A stretch of 28,614 nt of DNA. Source: Phallusia fumigata. Taxonomy: Eukaryota > Chordata > Ascidiacea > Phlebobranchia > Ascidiidae. The notes under the pieces are model-generated. The model saw only the letters and a program-made list of their open reading frames with translations. It was not told the DNA's origin and ran no database searches. The position numbers and the translations under genes were made by a program. The stretch lies in contig QXVZ01019338.1 of the NCBI GenBank assembly GCA_008931825.1, forward strand, positions 1 to 28,614, written 5' to 3'. Shown piece by piece: positions 1-11,000 of this stretch (position 1 is its first letter; every line of letters begins with the position of its first letter).

Positions 1-1891
1 TAACCGCATGAACAATAATGCAAACGCTAGATAGATAACAGCTTCACAACCTATAGGACCGGCGTTAAAGTCGGATTTTCCAAATCACAAAAACTCCCTT
101 GTTTTAACTCACAACGGGACAATACAACCCATTGCGCATCAATTTCAAATAATTTTCATTTAGAACTACTAAAGATTGTTCGTCATAAGCGGAAGAACCA
201 ATATAAGTAGTAATACTCTGTGCCCTAGTTTCTGACCACCCCTGTGGTGACAATCCCATTGCGCGCATTTTAAGACAGTAATGTTTTGAAACACAGCGTG
301 GGACCGGATTGTGATTTCAAACGAAACGGATTGTTGTTGGGCTTATGAGATAATTACAGTGTATGTAAGGCGATATGCTGTGCAGCAAAGAATCAATCAA
401 CTGCGCCTTTTTTGTTAAGCTTCATTGTAAAAAATATTGGAACAGTTTGGTGAAGAAAAGGGCAAAAGGCAACAAAAATCAATCATTTCAAATTAGACAT
501 GGTATTTTTCTTGGAAACGTCTTAATTTTTAACCCACTTCAGAAACTCAAATGTAAAAGTTTCGCCCGATTAAATACATTTTTTGCACGGTTTATCGCAT
601 GAAGTTAGGTCGGAACCAGCTTGGGGGCGTGCGTGAAAACAGCGTTTAAACCAACTGATGGTATTTGACATTTTTAAAGCCAGAAGTTATTATTCCGACA
701 TATTACCCTCTGCCATTTCGAAAGTTGAATTGATAAAGTTTAAATCATAAAAATACGCAATGATAAATGCTTTTCAAAGTTACTGACATTTGGTACACAA
801 AGTGCAAATCATAGTAAAAACCACTTCGCATCAGACATTTACTGTCTGTTAGTGCATAAATTACCAAACCCAAGCGCCTAGCATCCCNCATAAATTACCA
901 AACCCAAGCGCCTAGCATCCCTGTTATAACTTTACGACTTAACAAAACACGAGGACAAGTTAACTGAAGGTCAGCAGCAGTTTGCACGAATTTTAGCCTT
1001 TACGAGTTGATTTTTGTAAAAACTACTAAAATTTCCCCGATAGTTTGTGGTTAATTGCATTGCGATGATAAATTTTACGACGAAGCGTGTATATTATCGC
1101 GATTATAACGTCGCATTTTGACAGTTGCTATGCGGGCATTTTTCATGTTTTTAAAAGCTTGTAAAGTTTTCGCACCGCCATTGCGATGAAGTACGTCACT
1201 TGTCACGTGTGTCTGGTGGAGCGCGACGGGGTTTTCGGGGACCGCGGTAATCACAGTAAGCCCAAAACGACCTTCAAATGCTACGATTTATAACCTGGTT
1301 TGATGTGGGTTCCTTTTTGGGGGATCATAGGCTTTGCATGCATAAGATTGCAGCAGTATAGCCAAATGAAAATATCCGACGTTATGATATGTAAAGTTTG
1401 GGAACCACTGCATTGATCTATGTTTAGTCAACATGCCACAGATTAAGAACAGTACCTTCCGGTTCTTTGGAGTTCTGGCCCAACTATGCCATGCTCAGGG
1501 ACATCGTGGTCTGCGCTCCCCAGCTTTGGGTTGTGGGTTGGTTCCAGACGCTTTTTCTGGAGATGGAATCAATTAAAGTTCGATGCGACACCAAAAGTTT
1601 GTTTGACTTTTCACGCACCAGCAATAAGAATTTAAGACGCTTATTGTCAAAGTTGTATTTATTGATAGCTTGGCTATTAAACATGAGCGACAGATTAACT
1701 CCTAATGTTTGTAAGTGGCCGTATAAAAAAGGTTTATTCCAAAATGACCTCATATGAGATAACATATACACAAAAAGTTAAAATCAAAGGTGACCCAATG
1801 GAACCGCAATGGGATAGATAGCTCGACTGTGGACTCTTGCAATTATATGCATAAGGAATTCAGGCACTTCCACTTTAATTAGGTGTTGTAC
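1..1891. other. Intron (3' of exon 9), no gene recognised
   Basis: AT-rich sequence inside the transporter gene, downstream of exon 9. It holds the N-joined 33-bp duplication at 855-921 and a degenerate copy of the satellite core near 595-624. Overlapping open frames on both strands at 1467-1771 show no known motif. Confidence 0.6.
855..921. repeat. Identical 33-bp duplication around an N (assembly join)
   Basis: 855-887 and 889-921 are identical, separated by a single N at 888. Probably two contig ends with unmerged overlap. Confidence 0.85.
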
Positions 1892-2041
1892 CTGATTTCC
1901 GGGCAGATCTTTGGGTGGTTCGATTCGGACACTGGCGTCCCACGCACCAGGAGGTAAAACTGTGACTTGGTCGAGAAATTCATCGATGCCAGCAAGCAGA
2001 TCAGTTCGGGTTTTCGCTTTGTAAGCGACTTCATGAAACAC
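1892..2041 (-). CDS. SLC4A7/8/10-like: SLC4 transporter exon 9 (last exon in window)
   Basis: Acceptor ATGTGCCAG, donor GTACAA (a weak match to consensus); phase 0 on both sides, 50 codons (363-412). [25 protein letters not shown] and RIEPPK mark the end of the compact cytoplasmic domain. Vertebrates have GEWDP where this gene has GAWDA. The next expected motifs (RTGRxFGG, DIKRK, first membrane helix) were not seen in 1-1891, so the following exon is outside the window or too short to recognise. Confidence 0.96.
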
Positions 2042-5000
2042 CTGGCACATTGGGAAATGTTATGAATGTAAATAGACGGATTATGGAAAATTTGACGCGT
2101 GTTTGATGATGTTTGAATATTGGATGGCACATAGCCTGTGTAGCTCGGTTGGTGAAGCGCCGGTATGGACAGTCTGGGGTTCTCAGTTCAAATCTCACAG
2201 TAAGCTTAAATTGCAAAGAATTACAAGCTCCATTTTGCACATACACAAAACTTAACTACAAATCAAGAAATTCAAATATTCTGTCATAAATATTTTGCAC
2301 TAAATTTGGTTTGTTTCTCCCTTTAACCGATGCCAAATTTAAATCATCCACAGCAACACACCTAAACGTTTTTCATCCGTAGCAGCGCCGAATCTGGGTT
2401 AATCCTATGAGCTTTTTTTATTTTAAGGTGTATGTTATTTCAACCAAAAGGGGTCAAGTTTTTGTGATGAACAGATGTATATTTCAAAGCTCACCACTAA
2501 CCTAACTAAGACGATTCTAAGATGCAAATTATACAGTCTTGGCCATGTAGTCACATCGCAGCAACTTCCAATCCTGCGGTTCATGAGTTTGACGTTGCCA
2601 AATAACAATGACGCGACAAGGGGAAAGCAAACAACAAGAAACTGTTCAAACAATCTAAACTTTGCCAAGACCGCCGTTTTATAAAACCGGAGAACTGTTA
2701 AATTCGGGCTGTTATCACCAATGAAGAGTGGCTATGAAAACTACTGATAATCTTAACAGTTCTAGCCCTGAGCAGAATACGTTGTGCCCAAACACTAAAC
2801 CCATTTGCAATTCTTAGTAGAATCCTTTGCTTTTATGAGCCCACAAAACATTTAATCTATCACAGGAAGATGGTAATATTATTTCGTGTTTCACAAAATT
2901 GCTCCTTCTTACCTCATCAGTCATCAGTGTAGCGATGGATCTTCCAATCTCATGATACTGACGGTGTTTGCCGACTGGCCCGAGTAGAATGAACATAAAC
3001 CGGGTAGGAATCGGCACTTCGGTTAGTCGGTCTACGCAAAGCGACACAAATTTTATAAAACAAGTTAGGTAAGTGTTTCACAACGCTTCATGCTCTTAGG
3101 AATCACCAACTTGAAGATTTGGGGCCGTTGGAGGGGGGCATGGTTACTTTACCCCCCTCCCCATGGCTACGCCTATTGGGTCGTTATCCTTTGTGTGAAA
3201 AACGAACCGAAAAACAAGGTTCTAAGGTTGTGATGCAAAGCCCCGGGGAATTGGGTTTAAATGTTAACGTGATTGTGTGAAGCGAAGTTCATACGTCAGA
3301 CGGGAAAACTTTCCACGCAACGGTTTAAGTGGAAAACAAAACTTGTTGACTAAGGATGCAAAACAACACGCAAGTAAGGAACACTGAAAAACATATTTGC
3401 CTTGAAAGTATACGAGATACTTATGCATTTTTACGCATTTTTACCAATTGTGTGTTGAAAGTTTCACGGTTTAAAATATTTGCAGTAAGGATATACAAGC
3501 CAGAACAGTAGTGTAAAAGATTTTGACGTTTAAAGTGTCATTATCATGTCTTCAGGAGCCCCATTTTTACTTCAGTAACGTGGTGATTGCAACTGTCGAA
3601 ACGTCGAAATGTGTTACATAGATATACTGGCTTGCACATTTGTAAAAAGTTTTGGTAACACTCTGCGGCACTGCAGTTTAGCCTTAAATCGATTCTGAAA
3701 CAGTTGTTTCTAATACATAAACGAACTGACAACAGTTACCATTGCGTCACAACTTTATTTGGGTTGTAACATTGTTGTTTTTTTGAACGATTTTAAGTAG
3801 TATAAGAAAAGGCTAAGAAACGCTGCAGCAATTGCAATCAAGTTAAGAGCTAATAACCCAAATTTAGGTAAATGTTCAGATCAGCATTCAGACACAAACA
3901 TTTTATCAGAACCATTAAATATTTTGCACGATCATAACCTTTTGACCTCTGCGAAAACAAAGTATCGCACCTTGTTTATAATTTGCCATTGGGATCATGT
4001 TACAGACGGGGTGATGTCGTGTCGTCAACGCAGAAGCCAAAAACAATACGGAAACATATTGGGGGTCGCAAATATAAAGAAATTTCTCAATGATGATTCA
4101 TAATTGGACACATACAGTTACAATGTTCAAAGCATGGTAGGGGTCGATCTACCGGCTTGTAAAGTACAATAACCTATAGAATGAATGAAAAAGGGGGCGT
4201 GGCCTTCAGGACGAGCGATTCGGTTACTTGAAAACAAAAGATTGAGGTATACTGTGTTGGGTCTGGTTTTAAGCATTGCCTTTTTTCTGTTTTGACAATT
4301 TTGGAAAACTTTTGGCAGCAGCTTCGGTTTGAGGTGGTAAACTTATTGGAGTGTTTTTCAAACGATCGCAACGCATGGTTGCACAAATCTAGCTCCGGCT
4401 TATAATGGGAATGTACAGTTTCTCAAGGACGGCAGAGAATGGAAATCGAAAACTATGATCGAAACCGTTAACTATGAACGAGTTTGGAGCAACCAACTGT
4501 TAAGATATTCAGAATTTCGAAGTCTGCTGAAAATACATCATCTACAACTAAAATGTATTTAGCACATATGCAATTGAGAAAAAACACACAACGCCATTTT
4601 GCAATATCTTTGCCTAATCAAATAAAAAACTCTCAGGTTATGCTAGGTATGGAAAAAAGTTCCCAAGAAACAAAATTATGCGATGTATGACATAAGAATA
4701 TATATCCGCCTAATTCCCCAGTTCCTTATTCAAATAGAATCTTTCGAAAGTTTTCAAAAAACAAATCGATTTGCACTGAGCGGTACCAGAAGCTCGTCCG
4801 AAACCCGCTTCAAACTCTCGGCGACCCTACAACGACTCCGTCATAGGCGCGAAACCTACGTCATCCTTCGATAATTGGTGGTTGATCTGCTGGAAATGCC
4901 AGGAGATATATGTGGTCGACAGGCCATGGCGTTTAGCCCCCATGGGATGGTTTTAAGTGACTCCATGCAACGTTGTTGGCTGAGAGTTTGAGGCTAAAGT

Positions 5001-8000
5001 CGTTTCCTGTATCGCCAAGGCCTTACGTTGACACGGAAAACGGAATTTAGACTGGCTTGTGGTTTTTCAGCTATATGCAAAACGTGGTAAAGTGCTGCTA
5101 TTAATATCAAACGACATGTTTTACATACTTTGCGAACATTATCAGCGCTATCAGCCAAGTACGATTTGGCTCGCTTTAAGCGGGTTTCATTACCAGTTTT
5201 GCGTGGTGCACCGTATGAAATTGTTACCCTGTATTTTTCAAGAATATTTTAAAAAATCATGGTTTACCGCACGAAGCTCGTTCAGAATCCGCTTTCGCTG
5301 CTCAAAAACGCTAAAAAACACCCAAACGACGTCATTGTCAGCAATATTACGTCAAAGCGCCACATGCCATGTTTCTAGGCAAGCTAATATTAAAACAAGC
5401 CGCATTGTTAACGATAGCGCGAAATAGCAAACATCTGCGCTGCCAGACATACGCATGGAGAGATGCGGTGCGGCACATTGAGATATTTTTAGCGCTGTAG
5501 GAATGCTATGTGAAAAGAACGCCTGGTCACGGATACGAGGGTATCGTACTACAATGACATGACCAGAGCACTGACCAATACACGTTGCTGACGTCATTAT
5601 GTGACATATAATACGTGGAAGGGTCATGTAACTGTGCTGACCTCTTCGCATGTAATTTCTTTACACATTATCAACAAATGCAAAGGGTGTATTCATTGGT
5701 TATCAAGGCGACTAAGTTCATTTGGGTTTGGGTTCGGTGGTTGGTGGTTCAAATCTGGAATGGGCAATCTTTTTTAAAAGCATGGGAACTGTTAGGACGT
5801 ATAATGCACTGATGATGACAACGGGGATTGTCAAAACGTTTGCAATACAATATATTTGCTACATACAAGCTATTCTTCAAATAATGTCCTATTATCGACT
5901 GTGTTTTAACAATACCAGCAGCTCTCTTACCAAGCAGAACGCTGTCTTGAAGGCGAACGAACGCAATAATCCTCTGCTCCAGGAAATCAACCTCGCCGAT
6001 GAGGACATTGGATGCTTCCGCTCCAGGAGGAATCTTCTTCATGAAGTAGGGAACCTGCGTTGCCAAGCAACAAGGGTTAAGTCCTCTTGAACACAAGAAA
6101 TCTTACACACCACAGTAAAGTGTTCGAAGAAGCATTATGAAGGCTTTGTACTGGGCTAATACGTTTTTAAGAGTGCAATGTTTGCGAATAATGACGTCAT
6201 TGAGGTAAAGAAGTTCACTTAAAGACTCGAATCGAGGCACAAAAAAGACAAGGTTTAATGGGTTTGCACTGCAAATTGTTGTCTTGTCATTTAACATACC
6301 GTAAACAAAACATAAAATCACATGCAATCCATTCGATCTTACTTTGCTTTTCTTTTCAGTATCGGCAAAGCTGTTTTGATGTTCGAAGCCGGCGGATGAG
6401 GGAACAGTGTTCATTGATTTGTTCCTGGAAATTGAACCAGGTGCAGTGGACGACGCAGCAAGTGCTAAACATAGGAAAATGTTTCGTTGTTTTGTTCACG
6501 ATTAAATGTTTGCAGAAGCCTGCACTTGTAAATTCTAAACTTGCTTGGCAACAGATACTTCAGCTGTTGTTCAAACCCTTTTATCAGTGGTTCTGAACGT
6601 TTTTTTATGCATTCCACCCCTTACTTGTTATGTATATTTTCATTCCTCCCCTACTATAGACAAGAGGTGATATAAAGTAATAATAGAAGATTCGAAACCA
6701 CTGTTCTGCCTAAAACAAAATACCCTTTCAAAAATAACTTAGATGTTCAGCATTAGGTTATGTTATAGATTTTAATCATGTGTTCTGTATTCTCGCCTAA
6801 AATCAATCAAACGTACAGGACCTGTTTTAATAAGCCTCAGTAAATGTTGTAATATGACGGTGGTTGGCCTCGCACACACACAAAAAAGCTCTGGCAGCAA
6901 AACGAACGACTTACAGTTTTTCTTCAGATGAGAATCTGAGTTCCTGCTGACGAAATCAGCCACGGATTTAATGGGACCCGACACTCCCTTCTTCTTCTCA
7001 CCCTGATGCTCGTGGCCACTGAGTAAAGCGATCCTAACTCGCTCCCGCACCTCCACGTCGTGTGGAAGGTGACCGCTCTGCACCATTTGGTCAAGCACAA
7101 GGTCTGAAAAAAAACACATACACATGGTTTCAAAAATCAATTGTGGAGGGTCGTAGTAGAGTTTGCCACATAGGGTGGAACGTAAGAAGTCAGAAACTTT
7201 TAGGTCTAAAAAAACACGCATAGGCTTCGAAAATCAATTTATGGAAGATAGAGGAGGGTGTTTTCCACAAAGGGTGAAATGTAAAGAGTCAAGCTGGACC
7301 ATATCTGCCCGCGGTGGGATTTGAACCCACGTTTCTGGTCTGTCCACAACAAACTGACCTACACTGATTTAGTGGGATTGAAAACCGGAACGGAATCAAG
7401 ATGCTTTGAAAACCATGCGTGCAACCTAAGCACAATGACTTTCATTCACCTTGATTCCGTAACACCAACTTTAAATTGTCAAATCCACGTCGACGTGTCA
7501 AGAGGCGTGGCGTGGGCGTGGCAGTGGTATAGGATGTCAATTAACAATGCGAAATACAATACTGCTGGATCAGCACAAACACGCAGAGTTTGTCCTGGGG
7601 TGAACTGTTTCAGTCTGAAAACATTTGGGCTTGAAAGTTGAAAGGTGATACAACAGTGCGGCTAAATCAACATGATATTCCAAAGCGACGACATTGACAA
7701 TAAAAACTCCCGAAATGGGCCTGTGTTGCGTTTTTGATAAACCTCAGGCCAGGGACGTCTGCTGTCGTGGGTTCGAATCCTATACCAAGCTAATTTTTAC
7801 CCTATGCCCTGAAGCAGGCAAACTGTTTAAAATTCGGTGTTGATTCAGTATTTTGCATCCTTTTATACGGGTATGTTGTCATCGCTGAACAGCAAGGCTG
7901 ATTAAGTGCATGGGTTTTCAAACTGGGGTACTTAAAGCATGACGATGTTTTCTTGCCTAACTCTTTATTTGTAATTGTAAATGACTAAATTCGGGTGTAC

Positions 8001-11000
8001 ACTTTTTCCCATATTCCCAAAAGTTTCCAATATTTTACCAAAGTTGTAATATTGGAATTGCTTAAGGTACCTTAAAATGAGGTAAAAACCAACACCTACT
8101 GCCGAAAAATCTTTGGAAACAGCTGCTTTGGTGCAGATTCCAGAGACGAATATTACGAAGTTCAATTCATACAAAGGAGTAACATAATTTTACCTGTCAG
8201 GTTTTGCTAAACCTACCAGCAATGTCGGTGATCTCATTAGCGACCATGTCGAGTTGTACGACCCCGTTGACAATGCAAGAACGCAGTTCAAACAGGCTGT
8301 GTAGACTGAGTGAGGCGACATGAGGCTTGCTCCATCGATCCCCACCCTCTTCTACACACTCCTCGAACTTAATCCATCTAGAAATGAGAAAATAAGCATT
8401 GAATCACTAAACACAGAAATGTTTACGATTCTTAGGATAACAATACTGCTCCACGTAGTTGGTAAAAGGTCATATGCTTTATTCATCGAATGTTTCGGCG
8501 ATAACCTGTGTCATATACCTGTGTACAATGAGGCTTGATTTCAAGTTATGTAATTATAATGGCAAAGCTCTGTAAGTTGCCAAATATCCCGTACTCTTTG
8601 CACAAGAAATGTTTTTCATCGGAACCAAATCTCTTTAGGATCAAAATTTGCCACTAGGGGCAGAAAACATGTTTAGCTTTGTATAGAGTCAGGAACAAGT
8701 TAAAAAACGCCCTGAAGTGCAAGGTTGTCCACTGAAAAATTTGGAAACTTTCCAAAGCATTTAAGTACTCAGAATTTTTTGTCAGGGCGTTCGAACTAGC
8801 CNTGTAAGTTGCCAAATATCCCGTACTCTTTGCGCAAGGAATGATTTTCATCGGATCCAAATCTCTTTTGGATCAAAATTTGCCACTAGGGGCAGAAAAC
8901 GTGTTTAGCTTTGTATAGAGTCAGGAACAAGGTAAAAAACGCCCTAAAGTGCAAGGTTGTCCACTGAAAAACTTTTGGAAACTTTCCAACGCGCTTTAGT
9001 ACTCAGAATGTTTTGTCAGGGCGTTCGAACTAGCCNACGCCCTGAAGTGCAAGGTTGTCCACTGAAAAATTTGGAAACTTTCCAAAGCATTTAAGTACTC
9101 AGAATTTTTTGTCAGGGCGTTCGAACTAGCCGGCCAGGCAGCGCTAAAGCGATATAATGTGCCAATATAACCTCCGCATACACTTTATACGTGACGCACG
9201 GAAAGTTTTCAAATATTGACATTCGCACGGGCTCCGCTACACGGGGAAGCACCGAAGTCGCAACCCTGCAAAAACTTTTACAAAGAAACCCAACCTAAGC
9301 TAACGTCAAAGCACTTCCGTGTGCAAACAGACGGGGTCTGGCATTTGTGGCGTAAGTTCGCGTACGAAAGATTTACGGCTTAGCATATAGGAAAGGCACG
9401 AGCTGGAACGTTTCCAGCAATGCTGCGTGAAAAAGCGGCGGCCTGGACTCTGGAATATGGGAATTAAGGCGAATCGGTCGCTCTTATCCGCTCCGAATGC
9501 TTGCTACGTGACTACGGATTTTTGAACTCGTTGAACCCGAGGTTATCTTTTGTGGGTTCAAGCATGCAAGTCTGCACATTTGACGGTAAGGCTTTAAGCG
9601 GGTTTTCCTACGAGCTTTGTACAGCCAACTGTGCCGCTTGCTACATGCACGACTTTGCCTGATCAAAGAGGGTTTCCCAACGAGATTCGTGCATCCAACT
9701 GTGTCGCTTGTTGCATGCACGACTTTGCACGTTAAACCGGGTTTCCCAACAAGCTTTGTGCAGCCAACAGTGTGGCTTGGTACATGCACAAATTTGCACG
9801 CTTAAAGCGGATTTCCCAACGAGCTTTGTGCAGAAAACAGACACGACTTTGCACAGTTAGTCTATGGAGATACGTCAAAACAACCTTTCAATCGATAAAA
9901 GTTCGTCTTACAACTAAATGATTCCCTTTCTCTTGAAAATCGATAATCGAAACCGAATCTCACAAGAAACGAAACCTCAAAAAAGTTCCGCATTGCGTCA
10001 CCGCCAAATTGCAGCAAAGCGTTCGTTGCATGATGACGTCATGCAGCAGTTTGAATCACAAATCACAAAAGTTGTTTCTATCTATTTCAACAAGCAAAAG
10101 ATTTGGAACCTGTTTAAAGTATAGTGTATTTTTTCGAAATTCTTTTACATGTCTACTTGCTTCAACGCATTATCCCTGAGTCAACCTCAGTTTAAAACAC
10201 AAAGTTGGTTGGTAAACACACCAGGATGCTAAGCCGTGGATGTAAAGAGATTTCGTGATAGCACCTGCTATAACCGAGTTCAAAATGAGACACAAACGAT
10301 GAAATCATATGATTTGTCGTGAGTTAGTTCTATTATTAGTGCATGAGCAGATATCACATATCATGGATCAATGCCTTTAGCTATATCGTATTGGCTTATA
10401 AATACACGCAGATGTGTATTTAATATGTAGGTATAGCATAGCAGGTGATCAAATGGCGTTTAAATTGAGTAATAAATCAATAGGCCAAATGTTGACAATA
10501 ACAAACGAATGGGCAAATTGATTTATTGATTTCAGAATTGACCATTCCGGAACCCTTAGCACTGTTATTGGCGATGAAATGAACATTTCAAAGGGATTTG
10601 GATCCAGCTTTTCGATGTTTTTGTGTTTGTGCATGAAATTTAACGGTTTTTTATGGTGTTGTTAAACGCCTAAACTTTTCCGAAGATATCCGAAAGTGCG
10701 AAAAGAGGTATTTTAAGATTTTTGTTCAAACCCAAATACCAGGAAAGGTATAGGAACTCGTTTAAATCAACTTCAACCACTCCCGAAGTGTTCATAAGTT
10801 TTTCAAGCGACTTTTACGTTCTATTTGCGTACAAACCACCAATCCTATGTAAGTTTGATTTCCCGTTAAACCAGGTTCTCACGGTGACTTTCACACAAAG
10901 CCCTTACCCAGCAGAATTTCTGCAAGCTTTTATAATGTCGAAAGTTGAGGAGGAAAAACGTTTCAGTAGCATCTGAAACCAGGAAGTTGTTGTCTCGCGC

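Larger units (their letters stand above)
3032..5930 (-). other. Intron 7 of the transporter
   Basis: 2899-nt intron. Contents: a G/C-run hairpin at 3130-3160, two satellite-core copies (4788-4813 and 5268-5295), a TGACGTCA at 5589-5596 and a GTCGAAACGTTTGC-family repeat at 5806-5870. Confidence 0.85.
7104..8216 (-). other. Intron 4 of the transporter
   Basis: 1113-nt intron. It holds a 100-bp tandem duplication including the acceptor (7101-7300), two tRNA-like 3' halves (7305-7395 minus, 7741-7786 plus), a 12-bp palindrome CACGTCGACGTG at 7486-7497 and an EGR-type GCGTGGGCG at 7510-7518. Confidence 0.85.

Noticed and set aside
1467-1771. Next transporter exon left of exon 9
   Set aside because: Open on both strands but lacks the expected RTGRxFGG or DIKRK motifs and membrane-helix composition.
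2134-2205. Functional tRNA gene
   Set aside because: Anticodon and T stems do not pair and only five acceptor pairs form.
5059-5427. 122-codon plus-strand open frame
   Set aside because: Contains a satellite core and lies in intron 7; no motif.
6258-6596. 112-codon plus-strand open frame with an acceptor-like TTTTCTTTTCAG
   Set aside because: Antisense to transporter exon 6; the acceptor-like string is the complement of the coding AAG/AAA run and its donor area.
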